A DNA stretch of 64,000 nt from Flavobacterium subsaxonicum WB 4.1-42 = DSM 21790. Its GTDB lineage: Bacteria; Bacteroidota; Bacteroidia; Flavobacteriales; Flavobacteriaceae. Under the pieces are notes generated by a model that saw only the letters and a program-made list of their open reading frames with translations, searched no databases and was not told the origin of the DNA. This document shows, piece by piece, positions 26,472-35,313 of the stretch. Positions within the stretch are counted from its first letter, which is position 1; every line of letters begins with the position of its first letter. The DNA lies in contig NZ_KE383909.1 of NCBI RefSeq assembly GCF_000422725.1, positions 475,230-539,229 of the forward strand, written 5' to 3'. The translations under genes and the position numbers were made by a program.

Positions 26472-27392
26472 TTACATTATCTTAATCCCCGTAGGGTTTA
26501 TTGCAGATACATGAGCCTCAAATGGCACACTGGTTTGCTGCATAATTGCGGCAAAGGCCTCGGCTGCTTTACGGGCGGTGGTTTCGCCGCGCGACAGTGC
26601 AAATACCGATGGCCCCGACCCGGATATCCCACCACCCAAAGCCCCGGCCTGTTTAGCGGCTTCTTTAAGTTCGGCAAATTTAGGAATGAGTATCGACCGC
26701 ACGGGTTCCACCAGCTCGTCGTGCAGGCAGCGGCCTATAAGATCGTAATTTTGAGTGTATAAGCCACTTATAAGCCCACCAAGGTTACCGCATTGTATGG
26801 TGGCTTTTTTCAGGCTGATGTTTTCTTTTAGTACCGATCGTGCATCTTTTGTCTTTAACTCAATTTGCGGATGGATAACCGTAACATACAACTCTGGCGG
26901 GGCAGTTATGGCAATAACATCTAACGGGTCGTAGCTGCGCACCAGCGTAAAGCCACCTAACAGGGCAGGCGATACGTTATCAGCGTGCGGAGACCCGCTG
27001 GCCAATGCTTCGCCCTGCATGGCAAAGTAAATCAGCTCTTTATCAGTCAGGGGGCTGCCCAGTAGCTTATTAATTCCGTATACCGCACCTGCAGCACTGG
27101 CGGCGCTGCTGCCTATACCGCTGCCGGCTTTTATGTTCTTGGTTATCTTAATATCAAAACCGCAATTGGGCAGCAAGTGGTGCAACAGCGAGAGCGCCGC
27201 CACACCGGCCACATTTTTCTCGGCTTCCAGCGGCAGGTTGGCACCAATAATATCGGTAATCCTAACGCCCATGCGGTCGGTTTTGGTAATGGTCATTTCA
27301 TCGCCCACGCTCTCCAGGCAAAGGCCAAGCACATCGAACCCGCAGGAAACATTGGCTATAGTAGCAGGGCAAAATATTTGTATCTCGTTCAT
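26472..27392 (-). CDS. thrB: Homoserine kinase
   Basis: 306 residues of the GHMP kinase family. The ATP-binding glycine/serine loop AGSGIGSSAASAAG lies at residues 89-102, PATIANVSCGFDVLG at 9-23 gives the substrate-side motif, and GGGISGSGPSVFAL near 250 is the third GHMP motif. It phosphorylates homoserine with ATP to O-phospho-homoserine. It follows thrA by 74 bp, a spacer that contains a small dyad, and precedes an unknown gene by 7 bp. Confidence 0.95.
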   Translation of the reverse strand: MNEIQIFCPATIANVSCGFDVLGLCLESVGDEMTITKTDRMGVRITDIIGANLPLEAEKNVAGVAALSLLHHLLPNCGFDIKITKNIKAGSGIGSSAASAAGAVYGINKLLGSPLTDKELIYFAMQGEALASGSPHADNVSPALLGGFTLVRSYDPLDVIAITAPPELYVTVIHPQIELKTKDARSVLKENISLKKATIQCGNLGGLISGLYTQNYDLIGRCLHDELVEPVRSILIPKFAELKEAAKQAGALGGGISGSGPSVFALSRGETTARKAAEAFAAIMQQTSVPFEAHVSAINPTGIKIM

Positions 27393-27408
27393 TAACAGTT
27401 TCTTTTTG

Positions 27409-27437
27409 ATACGAATTTTTACTATTTAGATTCGTAT
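27409..27437. other. Intercistronic dyad between thrA and thrB
   Basis: ATACGAAT and ATTCGTAT form perfect 8-bp arms around 13 bases. There is no T run, so a processing or mRNA-stability element is more likely than a terminator. Confidence 0.4.
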
Positions 27438-27466
27438 ATCAATATGGTTCGTGGCAAATAAGCTCT

Positions 27467-29917
27467 TTATTTATTTCCAATTCTAATAATATCAGCAAAA
27501 ATACCCGACGCCGTTACCGCGGCACCCGCACCTGCACCTTTAATAAGCAGGGGCTGGTCTACATAACGGTCGGTGTAAAATAGCACGATATTATCTTTAC
27601 CCTCAAGGTTATAGAACGGGTGGTCTTTAGGGATAAATTGCAGGCCAACGCTGGCTTTGCCATTCTCGAAAGACGCCACAAACTTAAGTCGGCTGCTTTC
27701 TGAAGATGCCTTTGCATACAACTCGTTAAAATGAGAGGCATGTGTGGTTAGCGAATCAAAAAAGGCATCAACACTTGCGGTATCAAGGCTTTCCTGCGGC
27801 AGGAACGAGCGGTTCTCTATATCATCAATCTCCATTTCGTAACCGCTTTCGCGAATAAGAATTACCAGTTTGCGCTTAACATCGATACCACTAAGGTCAA
27901 TTTTTGGGTCGGGTTCGGTGTAACCTTCTGTCTGCGCCTGCTTTACAATATCGTAAAACGTGGTGCTTTCATTAAAATTATTAAATATAAAGTTAAGGCT
28001 GCCGCTAAGCACCGCCTGAATTTTATGCACCCTGTCGCCGCTGGCAATCAGGTTTTTAAGGGTGTCTATAATAGGCAGGCCTGCACCCACATTGGTTTCA
28101 AACAAAAACGGCGCGTTATACTGGCGGCTCAGGTTTTTAAGCAGCTTATAGTTCTCATATTCAGATGAACAAGCCACTTTATTGCAGGTAACCACGGCAA
28201 TGCTGTTTTTTAAATACTGGGCATACGTAGCAGCTACAACATGGCTGGCGGTGTTATCTACAAAAATACTGTTGCGAAGGTTAAGCTGCTTAATGTTAGC
28301 AATAAAACCATCGGTACTTGTAGGCTCGCCGGTTTCCAGCAGGGTTTTATAGCTGTTCAGGTCTATTCCATCTTCCTCAAAATACATTTTTCGGGAGTTG
28401 GAAAGGCCTGCTATGCGTATGTTAATCCTCAGGTTATCTTTAAGATAGGCGTATTGCGACTTGATCTGGTCAAGGAATTTCTCACCCACATTGCCAACCC
28501 CCATAACAAACAGGTTAAGCTGTACGGTAGCATCTTCAAAAAAGGTTTCGTGCAGGGTATTCAGGGCTTTTTTAACGTCTTTACTGTCAATTACAGCCGA
28601 GATATTCCTTTCGGATGCTCCCTGCGCAATCGCGCGGATATTGATGTTATTTTTACCCAAAGTACTGAACATACGGCCACTAAGCCCCTGGTGGTTTTTC
28701 ATGTTTTCGCCCACTACTGCAATGATAGACAGACGATTCTCTATAATGGCGGGGTATATTTTAAGCTGTTTAATTTCAAAATCAAACTCGGCATCAATGG
28801 CGGCTTTGGCTTTTTTAGCCTCGGCATCGGCAATACCTAAACAAATACTGTGTTCAGACGATGCCTGGGTTATAAATATAACATTGATATTTTCTTTAGA
28901 AATAACCTCGAACAATCGCTTAGAAAAGCCCGCAACGCCCACCATACCGGGGCCTTCCAGGGTAATCAGCGTAATGTCGTCTACATTGCTAATACCGCGA
29001 ATAGGGTTCTCGCTCTTAACCGCTGGCACCTTGCTAATGGTGCTGCCGTGGGCATCGGGCTCAAAGGTATTTTTTATGTGTAGGGTAATATCTTTAGTCA
29101 GAATAGGCTGAATTGTAGGCGGGTAGAGCACCTTGGCACCAAAGTGCGAAAGCTCCATAGCTTCTTCAAACGTTATGTAAGGTATCGGCTCGGCCTGTTT
29201 AACCAGTTTAGGGTTAGCGGTATAGATGCCGTTAACATCGGTCCAAATCTCAAGCGATGGCACCTCTAAAGCAGCGGCAACAATGGCAGCGGTATAATCG
29301 CTCCCGCCACGGCCAAGGGTGGTGGTGTAACCGTCTCCAGATTCGGCAATAAAGCCCGGCATCACGGTAATATCGTTCTTGTTTTCGGCAAAATGTCCGG
29401 AAATCAGGCTATTAGTCAGCTCAAAATTAACCACGGCTTTACCAAAACGGTTGTTGGTTTTTATCAGTTCACGGCTGTCGGCCAGTACTGCATCTTCGCC
29501 CTGGCCCTTTAAAACTTCGGCAATAATGTACGATGACAGCACCTCGCCAAAAGACAGTATAAGGTCTTTAGTACGTTCAGACAGTTCTCCCAATAAAAAA
29601 CAACCGTCTAAAAGCGTTTCCAGGCGGTTTAATTCGCGCTTGGCATGGCTAAGTACCGCGCTTTGATCTGTGGCCGGCAAAAGGGTTTTAATAACCTCCA
29701 GGTGGCGTTCTTCCAGCTGTTGCAGCACAGGTTTATAGTCTTCGCTTTTTTCTGAGGCGTTAATGGCGGCAGCAAGCAGTAAATCGGTCACCCCGCCAAG
29801 GGCCGAAACCACCACTACTATAGGCACTTCTTGTTTTTTTTGTTTGATTATGCTTATGCAGCGGGCTATATTTTGGGCATTGGCTACAGATGTTCCGCCA
29901 AATTTAATGATGTTCAT
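27467..29917 (-). CDS. thrA: Bifunctional aspartate kinase / homoserine dehydrogenase
   Basis: 816 residues, the E. coli ThrA length. The N-terminal aspartokinase (KFGGTSVANAQNIARC at residue 4, TLGRGGSDYTAA near 200) is followed by two ACT-type regulatory repeats (about 310-460) and a homoserine dehydrogenase half (NLFVMGVGNVGEKFL near 470, NVGAGLPIIDTL near 615). It starts and completes the branch from aspartate to homoserine and is expected to be inhibited by threonine through the ACT region. It is the first structural gene of the operon and is preceded by the Thr/Ile-rich leader ORF. Confidence 0.96.
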   Translation of the reverse strand: MNIIKFGGTSVANAQNIARCISIIKQKKQEVPIVVVVSALGGVTDLLLAAAINASEKSEDYKPVLQQLEERHLEVIKTLLPATDQSAVLSHAKRELNRLETLLDGCFLLGELSERTKDLILSFGEVLSSYIIAEVLKGQGEDAVLADSRELIKTNNRFGKAVVNFELTNSLISGHFAENKNDITVMPGFIAESGDGYTTTLGRGGSDYTAAIVAAALEVPSLEIWTDVNGIYTANPKLVKQAEPIPYITFEEAMELSHFGAKVLYPPTIQPILTKDITLHIKNTFEPDAHGSTISKVPAVKSENPIRGISNVDDITLITLEGPGMVGVAGFSKRLFEVISKENINVIFITQASSEHSICLGIADAEAKKAKAAIDAEFDFEIKQLKIYPAIIENRLSIIAVVGENMKNHQGLSGRMFSTLGKNNINIRAIAQGASERNISAVIDSKDVKKALNTLHETFFEDATVQLNLFVMGVGNVGEKFLDQIKSQYAYLKDNLRINIRIAGLSNSRKMYFEEDGIDLNSYKTLLETGEPTSTDGFIANIKQLNLRNSIFVDNTASHVVAATYAQYLKNSIAVVTCNKVACSSEYENYKLLKNLSRQYNAPFLFETNVGAGLPIIDTLKNLIASGDRVHKIQAVLSGSLNFIFNNFNESTTFYDIVKQAQTEGYTEPDPKIDLSGIDVKRKLVILIRESGYEMEIDDIENRSFLPQESLDTASVDAFFDSLTTHASHFNELYAKASSESSRLKFVASFENGKASVGLQFIPKDHPFYNLEGKDNIVLFYTDRYVDQPLLIKGAGAGAAVTASGIFADIIRIGNK

Positions 29918-30010
29918 ACACGGTTGGTTTATGGTAAAGATAGATTTTTGACACGGATGTTTATGCTATTTTCTTTAAGAAAATAACCCTTAAACGGCTA
30001 TATGTAATGA

Positions 30011-30115
30011 TTATAACCCCAATGGGGTTGTGGTGGTTGTAATAATGGTAATAGCAACAACGCCGCAGGATGCAGGGGTAGGTATAGTTAAATATTTGTT
30101 GCTGTTAACCGTCAT
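30011..30115 (-). CDS. thrL: thr operon leader peptide (Thr/Ile-rich), probable attenuator
   Basis: A 34-codon ORF, too short for ordinary gene calls, reads from ATG 30115 to TAA ending at 30011. Its C-terminal half is AITIITTTTTPLGL: six Thr and three Ile codons in nine consecutive positions (22-30). It is on the same strand as thrA and its stop is 93 bp before the thrA ATG. E. coli ThrL has the same Thr/Ile logic: ribosomes stall at these codons when charged Thr- or Ile-tRNA is scarce. The sequence itself is unrelated to E. coli ThrL outside this run. A 6-bp hairpin overlaps the last codons; I cannot draw a convincing U-tailed terminator, so the mechanism downstream is open. Confidence 0.82.
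   Translation of the reverse strand: MTVNSNKYLTIPTPASCGVVAITIITTTTTPLGL
30015..30029 (-). promoter_or_regulatory. Hairpin at the end of the thr leader ORF
   Basis: AACCCC and GGGGTT pair over a 3-base loop and cover codons 30-33 of the leader ORF. A ribosome stalled on the Thr run would mask the first arm, freeing the second. GGGTT followed by ATTTTCTT about 35 bases downstream could compete for the first arm, but this alternative is weak. Confidence 0.5.
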
Positions 30116-30122
30116 ATACTTA

Positions 30123-30152
30123 CAAATGTAATAAATTTACGTAGCTGCAAAA
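30123..30152 (-). promoter_or_regulatory. Promoter of the thr leader/operon (TTTTG-N17-TACATTTG)
   Basis: On the reverse strand TACATTTG is an exact -7 match and TTTTG lies 17 bp upstream, within the spacing reported for flavobacteria. Only seven bases separate the -7 box from the leader ATG, so the leader mRNA would be almost leaderless. Confidence 0.65.
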
Positions 30153-30205
30153 GAGCTGCTTAGCTTTTTGCATAATTTTTATAATTACAACAATTATACT
30201 GGCAA

Positions 30206-31705
30206 ATGAAAATTTTTGACACAATAAACATTAGGGAGGCTGATAAAATAACAATTTCTAACCAAAATATAACATCGTACCAGTTAATGGAACGCGCTGC
30301 CTTAGAGGTGTTTTTATGGATTAAAAAGCACTTTCCGGATAAGGAGACCACCTTTCATGTTTTTTGCGGCCAGGGCAATAATGGCGGCGATGGCCTGGTG
30401 GTGGCGCGACTGCTGCACCTTGATGGCTACCCTACTAAGGTAGATATTGTAAATGAGGCCGGTAAGCCCACGCCCGACTTTGAGACCGCCCTTGCCGAGT
30501 TTAACCAACTTGGTGTTGAGCACAACCAAAGCGAAGACTATCAGTACGAAAAAGGCAAGCTTATTTACATTGATGCCTTGTTTGGTATTGGCTTTAACCG
30601 GGAAATGCCCGATAGCGTTAAGCTTGTGGTAGAGCGCATTAACCGCTGCGATGGCCAGGTAATATCTATAGATGTGCCATCTGGGCTGTACATGGATAAG
30701 CCGACTGAATTTGCAGTGAAGAGCGATATGCTGCTTACGTTTATGTTTCCTAAACTGGCGTTTTACCTGCCGGGCAACAGCGATTATATCCGCCATATAG
30801 AGATTATGGATATTGGCCTGGATAAGCAATTTATAGCCAATTTAGTATCTGATTATTACCTGGTTAACAAACACCATGCTCTTACGCTCTATCGCCCTGT
30901 TAAGCCCCATGCGCACAAGGGTACTCAGGGCCACGCGCTAATTATTGGCGGCAGTTATGGCAAAATAGGGGCGATGTGCCTTTCGGCGAAAGCAGCCTTA
31001 AAATCGGGTTGCGGACTGGTAACGGCTTACATACCTAAATGTGGTTATAATGTATTACAGACGGCTTTCCCCGAGGCTATGGTGCTTACCGATGGCGATG
31101 AGCATATTACAAAAATTGGTTATGAGCTTCAGCCTAAAGCTATTGGATTAGGTCCTGGCATAGGTCAGCATCCCGAAACGCAAAATGCCATAAAGGAGTT
31201 TTTAAACAGGCAAAACGTACCGTTGGTTATAGATGCCGATGCGCTTAACATACTGGCTGCCAATAAAGAATGGCTGGCACAGCTGCCCGAAAACACCATT
31301 CTGACCCCGCATCCTAAAGAACTGGAGCGCCTAATGGGCGGTTGGGAGACTGATTTTGATAAGATAGAGAAGATGAAAGTGTTTTCTAAACAACACAATA
31401 TCATACTGGTAGCTAAAGATGCGCACACTATGGTGGTCTACAGAGGCAGCATCTATATAAACTCTACGGGCAATGCCGCCCTGGCAACCGGCGGTACCGG
31501 CGATACCCTTACGGGAATTATTACAGGGCTGCTCGCGCAGGGTTATGAGGCTGCCAATGCGGCTATTTTTGGGGTGTACCTGCATGGCCTTACGGCCGAT
31601 GTGGCTGTAGAAGAGACCAGTATGCAGGCGTTTACGGCTATGGATGTGGTTAATTATTTGGGCAAAGCCTATCTTAAAATTGAGGCAGAACGCAGGCAAA
31701 AATGA
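30206..31705 (+). CDS. nnr: Bifunctional NAD(P)H-hydrate epimerase / ADP-dependent dehydratase
   Basis: 499 residues in two parts. The N-terminal YjeF_N epimerase domain (1-~210) carries FCGQGNNGGDGLVVARLL at 54-70; the C-terminal ribokinase-like dehydratase (about 225-495) carries GPGIGQHPETQNAI, DADALNILA, LTPHPKELERL and TGGTGDTLTGIITGLLAQG. It repairs hydrated NADH and NADPH, a housekeeping function. The fusion is the normal bacterial form. It diverges from the thr operon and is followed by hutH 71 bp downstream. Confidence 0.96.
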   Translation: MKIFDTINIREADKITISNQNITSYQLMERAALEVFLWIKKHFPDKETTFHVFCGQGNNGGDGLVVARLLHLDGYPTKVDIVNEAGKPTPDFETALAEFNQLGVEHNQSEDYQYEKGKLIYIDALFGIGFNREMPDSVKLVVERINRCDGQVISIDVPSGLYMDKPTEFAVKSDMLLTFMFPKLAFYLPGNSDYIRHIEIMDIGLDKQFIANLVSDYYLVNKHHALTLYRPVKPHAHKGTQGHALIIGGSYGKIGAMCLSAKAALKSGCGLVTAYIPKCGYNVLQTAFPEAMVLTDGDEHITKIGYELQPKAIGLGPGIGQHPETQNAIKEFLNRQNVPLVIDADALNILAANKEWLAQLPENTILTPHPKELERLMGGWETDFDKIEKMKVFSKQHNIILVAKDAHTMVVYRGSIYINSTGNAALATGGTGDTLTGIITGLLAQGYEAANAAIFGVYLHGLTADVAVEETSMQAFTAMDVVNYLGKAYLKIEAERRQK

Positions 31706-31776
31706 AAATATGACAAATAAGTTGTTTTTTAATTGCATAATAGTGAATTTTGGAGATTCTAAGCAGTTAGCAAATT

Positions 31777-33285
31777 ATGGACAACATACATTATATAAGT
31801 ACCGATATCTTATCCCTTGAAATCGTGAATGATATCCTATCTCAGGATAAAAAATTAGCCTTATCTGAAGAGGCCCGTGCCAACATAGAAAAGTGCCGTG
31901 CCTACCTTGATAATAAAATGGAATCGCTGGATAAGCCCATTTACGGCATCAATACAGGGTTCGGATCGCTATACAATGTAAAAATTTCTAACGATAACCT
32001 TTCTAAACTTCAGGAAAACCTGGTAAAATCGCACGCCTGCGGTACGGGTGATGAAGTGCCCGAAGCTATCGTTAAAATCATGCTATTGCTTAAAATACAA
32101 TCGCTTAGCTATGGCAACAGTGGCGTGCAGCTGCAAACGGTTGAGCGTTTGGTAGACTTTTATAACAACGAAATTTACCCTGTAATATACACTTTAGGAT
32201 CGCTTGGCGCTTCGGGCGATTTAGCTCCGCTTGCGCACCTTTCATTACCGTTATTGGGTGAGGGTGAGGTATATATGGATGGTTTTCGCCAGCCGGCCCA
32301 CAAGGTGCTTGCCAAAATGGGATGGGAGCCTATCATCCTTAAATCTAAAGAAGGCCTGGCGTTGCTTAACGGTACCCAGTTTATGAGTGCTTACGGCGTG
32401 TATGTACTTCTTAAATCGGTAAAGCTGAATTATTTAGCCGATGTTATTGGGGCAATTTCCTTAGAAGGTTTTGACGGACGCATAGAGCCTTTTGATGAGC
32501 ACATACACATGGTGCGCCCTCATAAAGGTCAGATTGTTACTGCCCGCAGGTTTAACGATTTGCTTGAAGATAGCGAAATTATTGCGCATCCTAAACAGCA
32601 CGTGCAGGACCCGTATTCGTTTAGATGTATACCGCAAGTGCATGGTGCTACGAAAGATACGGTAGATTATGTAAAGAAAGTGTTTAAGATAGAAATTAAC
32701 TCGGTTACCGATAATCCTAACATATTTGTTGAGAGCGACCAGATTATTTCCGGTGGAAATTTCCACGGCCAGCCACTCGCATTAACCCTTGATTTCCTTG
32801 GAATTGCAATGGCCGAACTGGGCAGTATTTCCGAAAGGCGTACCTATCAGCTTATCTCCGGCCTGCGCGGATTGCCGCCGTTTTTAGTGAGCAACCCGGG
32901 GTTAAATTCAGGCTTTATGATTCCGCAATATACTGCAGCAAGCATAGTTAGCCAAAACAAACAGTTGGCAACCCCTGCGAGTGTGGATAGTATTGTATCC
33001 AGCAATGGGCAGGAAGACCACGTAAGTATGGGTGCCAATGCTGCTACCAAAACCCTTAGGATTGTAGAGAATGTTGAGCGTATATTGGCTATAGAACTTA
33101 TGAATGCCTCTCAGGCTTTAGAGTTCAGAAGGCCTTTAAAATCAAGCGATTTCATTGAGGTTTTTGTAAAATCGTACCGCGAAGAAGTGCCTTTAGTAAC
33201 CGAAGACCGCATATTGCACTATGATATTGAAAACACCATCGCTTTCCTTAATAACCTGCATTTAGATGATAGTGTTATTGAGTAG
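31777..33285 (+). CDS. hutH: Histidine ammonia-lyase (HAL family)
   Basis: 502 residues. The MIO prosthetic group forms from Ala145-Ser146-Gly147 in GSLGASGDLAPLAHL. Further family blocks are YGINTGFGSLYNV near 49, GKEGLALLNGTQ-like KSKEGLALLNGTQ near 190, and QDPYSFRCIPQVHGA near 275. It deaminates histidine to urocanate, the first step of histidine breakdown. The rest of the hut pathway is not in the window, so an aromatic ammonia-lyase with other specificity is possible, although the sequence reads most like HutH. A repeat-rich spacer follows. Confidence 0.9.
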   Translation: MDNIHYISTDILSLEIVNDILSQDKKLALSEEARANIEKCRAYLDNKMESLDKPIYGINTGFGSLYNVKISNDNLSKLQENLVKSHACGTGDEVPEAIVKIMLLLKIQSLSYGNSGVQLQTVERLVDFYNNEIYPVIYTLGSLGASGDLAPLAHLSLPLLGEGEVYMDGFRQPAHKVLAKMGWEPIILKSKEGLALLNGTQFMSAYGVYVLLKSVKLNYLADVIGAISLEGFDGRIEPFDEHIHMVRPHKGQIVTARRFNDLLEDSEIIAHPKQHVQDPYSFRCIPQVHGATKDTVDYVKKVFKIEINSVTDNPNIFVESDQIISGGNFHGQPLALTLDFLGIAMAELGSISERRTYQLISGLRGLPPFLVSNPGLNSGFMIPQYTAASIVSQNKQLATPASVDSIVSSNGQEDHVSMGANAATKTLRIVENVERILAIELMNASQALEFRRPLKSSDFIEVFVKSYREEVPLVTEDRILHYDIENTIAFLNNLHLDDSVIE

Positions 33286-33401
33286 GGTTTAGATGTTTTG
33301 ATGATTTGATTTTTAGATAGTTAGGCTTGAATATTGTTAACTTACTATTAGAATATACCTACAATACCTGTTGTAGTCATTTCGAGCAAAATGCAATGTA
33401 G

Positions 33402-33445
33402 CGCGGCAATCTCATCATTGTAGAGTTTCGAGTGAGATTGCCGCG
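33402..33445. repeat. REP-like hairpin (CGCGGCAATCTCA)
   Basis: CGCGGCAATCTCA (33402-33414) and TGAGATTGCCGCG (33433-33445) are perfect 13-bp inverted arms with an 18-base loop. The flanks CATTTCGAGC and GCTTCGCAATAAC extend the pairing loosely. A related sequence (TCATTTCGACGAAAAGAGAAATCT) lies at 38879. Outer TAGATAGTTAG / CTAACTATCTA words bracket the spacer. Confidence 0.7.
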
Positions 33446-33532
33446 GTCGTGCCTGCTTCGCAATAACCAAGAAGGTTCTAATGTATCTTAATCTAATAAT
33501 CTATAGATCTAACTATCTAATAATCAATAAAA

Positions 33533-34624
33533 TTACTCCTTGTAAAAAGGATAATCTGTGTACCCTTTTTCGCCGGGTGTGTAAAAAGTTTCTTCGTCGG
33601 GTTGGGTAAGATGCTTGTTGTTTTCAAGGCGGTAGGGCAGGTCGGGGTTAGCAATGTAAGGCGTTCCGAAGGCAATCATATCTGCCTCGCGGCTTTCTAC
33701 AGCAGCGATGGCTTTTTGCTTGTTATAGCCTCCGTTAAGTATCAGTAAACCATTGAAATAGCCGCGAATAGCCGATATCAGCCCAATACCTTCCTGCGAT
33801 TGCCTTGCAGGTGCATCAATCACGTGCAGGTAAAAAATTTCCAGCCTATTCATCTCTTTAGCAAGGTATTGGTAGGTTTCATACACCTCATTATAAGCCG
33901 GCATGGCGTTAAATATCCCATAAGGAGAAAAGCGTATGCCAACCCGCTCTGCGCCAATGGCTTGTGCAACTGCCTGGGTAACTTCGATTACAAAACGGGC
34001 GCGGTTTTCTATACTCCCGCCATAATCGTCGGTACGGGTATTGGCGTGCGGATTTAGGAACTGCTCCAGCAAATAACCGTTGGCACTGTGCATTTCTACA
34101 CCATCAAAACCGGAGGCAATTGCGTTCTTAGAGGCTATTACGAATTCTTCAATGGTTGCATATAAACTGTTTATATCCAGTTCCTTTGGTGTTCCCGTTT
34201 TAAGTAAGCCTTTAGTATCAGTAAAAATATCCGAGTCGGCACTAATGGCCGAGGGCGCCACAATATCGGTACCCTCCGGCATGTTCTCCTGGTTGGCAAT
34301 ACGGCCGACGTGCATTAGCTGTAAAAAGATCTTACTCCCTTGCTGATGTACGGCTTCAGTAACCTTTTTCCAACCCTCAATCTGCTCGTAATCAAATATT
34401 CCGGGTATGCGTGGGTAGCCCAAAGCGTTGGGCGAAGGTGCTGTACCCTCGGTAATTATAAGCCCTGCCGATGCCCGCTGACTGTAATATTCGGCCATGA
34501 GGTCGTTTGGTACGTTTCCAATGGCACGCGAGCGGGTCATGGGCGACATAACAATACGATTTTTAAAATTCAGGCTACCGGAATCGAAGGGTGCAAACAG
34601 GTTTAAGGTGCTATTTAAGGCCAT
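33533..34624 (-). CDS. nemA: Old Yellow Enzyme family alkene reductase (NemA-like)
   Basis: 363 residues from the ATG of MALNSTLNLFAPF; a GTG three codons upstream is less likely. The FMN-dependent fold shows RIVMSPMTRSRAI near 24, the substrate-binding HSANGYLLEQFLNP (HxxN type) near 178, and TDDYGGSIENRARF. NemA-type enzymes reduce N-ethylmaleimide, nitroesters and other electrophilic alkenes with NADPH, and serve in detoxification. Two NemR-like palindromes lie upstream, so repression relieved by electrophiles is likely; no TetR gene is adjacent. Confidence 0.92.
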   Translation of the reverse strand: MALNSTLNLFAPFDSGSLNFKNRIVMSPMTRSRAIGNVPNDLMAEYYSQRASAGLIITEGTAPSPNALGYPRIPGIFDYEQIEGWKKVTEAVHQQGSKIFLQLMHVGRIANQENMPEGTDIVAPSAISADSDIFTDTKGLLKTGTPKELDINSLYATIEEFVIASKNAIASGFDGVEMHSANGYLLEQFLNPHANTRTDDYGGSIENRARFVIEVTQAVAQAIGAERVGIRFSPYGIFNAMPAYNEVYETYQYLAKEMNRLEIFYLHVIDAPARQSQEGIGLISAIRGYFNGLLILNGGYNKQKAIAAVESREADMIAFGTPYIANPDLPYRLENNKHLTQPDEETFYTPGEKGYTDYPFYKE

Positions 34625-34711
34625 ATTTTTCACTTTTGGATTTTGAACTAAGTTACAAAACCATGTGGGGCAAGAGGGTTAATCTTACCTTAAATAAGGC
34701 TTAAATGTGTA

Positions 34712-34735
34712 AAAATATACCAATCGGTATATTTT
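34712..34735. promoter_or_regulatory. Operator 1 upstream of nemA (TATACC-N4-GGTATA, 10-bp arms)
   Basis: AAAATATACC and GGTATATTTT are perfect 10-bp inverted arms around AATC. The core TATACC-N4-GGTATA has the layout of the E. coli NemR box (TAGACC-N4-GGTCTA), which controls nemA there. It lies about 90 bp before the nemA ATG. Confidence 0.7.
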
Positions 34736-34764
34736 TTAGATGAAATTTGCATTGATTTTAAAAA

Positions 34765-34780
34765 TATACCGGTTGGTATA
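34765..34780. promoter_or_regulatory. Operator 2 upstream of nemA (TATACC-N4-GGTATA)
   Basis: TATACC and GGTATA around GGTT repeat the core of operator 1; the preceding AAAA is shared too. Centre-to-centre distance is 49 bp. It sits next to the stop codon of the DUF1801 gene, so the operators lie between that gene and nemA. Confidence 0.65.
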
Positions 34781-34785
34781 AAATA

Positions 34786-35202
34786 CTATTTTTGGACTTT
34801 AGTTAACCAATTTTTTATGACCTGCTGCAACGCATTTTTTTTGGAGCTGAGATCGTCTTTGCTATAAATAAAAACCATGCGGCGGCCATCGGCATAATCG
34901 CCCTCTAAAATTCCGGTCGGGTCGTCATCAATCGATGCCCCAGTCGGGAAGATAAGCAGTATGTAATCGTTTTTACGGAGGTTAAAAACAACAATGTCGC
35001 GTTTGTAATCCTTAGCATCAAAAGCAGCCATAGCGCCGTTGTAGTAAAAAGCGGGGGCATTCCACTTAATCTGTTCAGACACTGAGGCATCAGCATCTAA
35101 AATAACCTGCCGTAGGGCTTCCATAGTGGCTGCCAACGGATGTATAGATGTGGTAATGTAGTTAGTAACCTGTTCGTTGTCAGTTAGCTTTTGTTTAGCC
35201 AT
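34786..35202 (-). CDS. DUF1801 domain protein
   Basis: 138 residues from the ATG of MAKQKLTDNEQVTNYI; a TTG 36 bp upstream in frame is rejected. The block QIKWNAPAFYYNGAMAAFDAKDYKRDIVVFNLRKN is typical of DUF1801 (YdhG-like) proteins, small cytoplasmic alpha/beta proteins without a settled function. It lies upstream of nemA on the same strand but is separated from it by the operator region. No signal or membrane segment. Confidence 0.85.
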   Translation of the reverse strand: MAKQKLTDNEQVTNYITTSIHPLAATMEALRQVILDADASVSEQIKWNAPAFYYNGAMAAFDAKDYKRDIVVFNLRKNDYILLIFPTGASIDDDPTGILEGDYADGRRMVFIYSKDDLSSKKNALQQVIKNWLTKVQK

Positions 35203-35313
35203 GATTATTTTTTTACAAACATAGTACCGTAATGTCAACCTGATGCTATGTAAATAAGACGGTTACAGGGTGGAAATGGGACAGATTATCCTTATAAGCA
35301 CTCGTTCCCAAAT

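Noticed and set aside
28241..29111. Two long ORFs (199 and 216 codons) antisense to thrA
   Set aside because: They lie entirely inside the thrA coding frame, lack any family motif, and are explained by its codon pattern in the opposite strand.
30011..30115. Thr-rich ORF being only part of an interspersed AACCCC-type repeat
   Set aside because: The GGGGTT hairpin does resemble such repeats, but the Thr/Ile run, strand, distance to thrA and promoter position together favour a true leader peptide. The repeat origin is not fully excluded.
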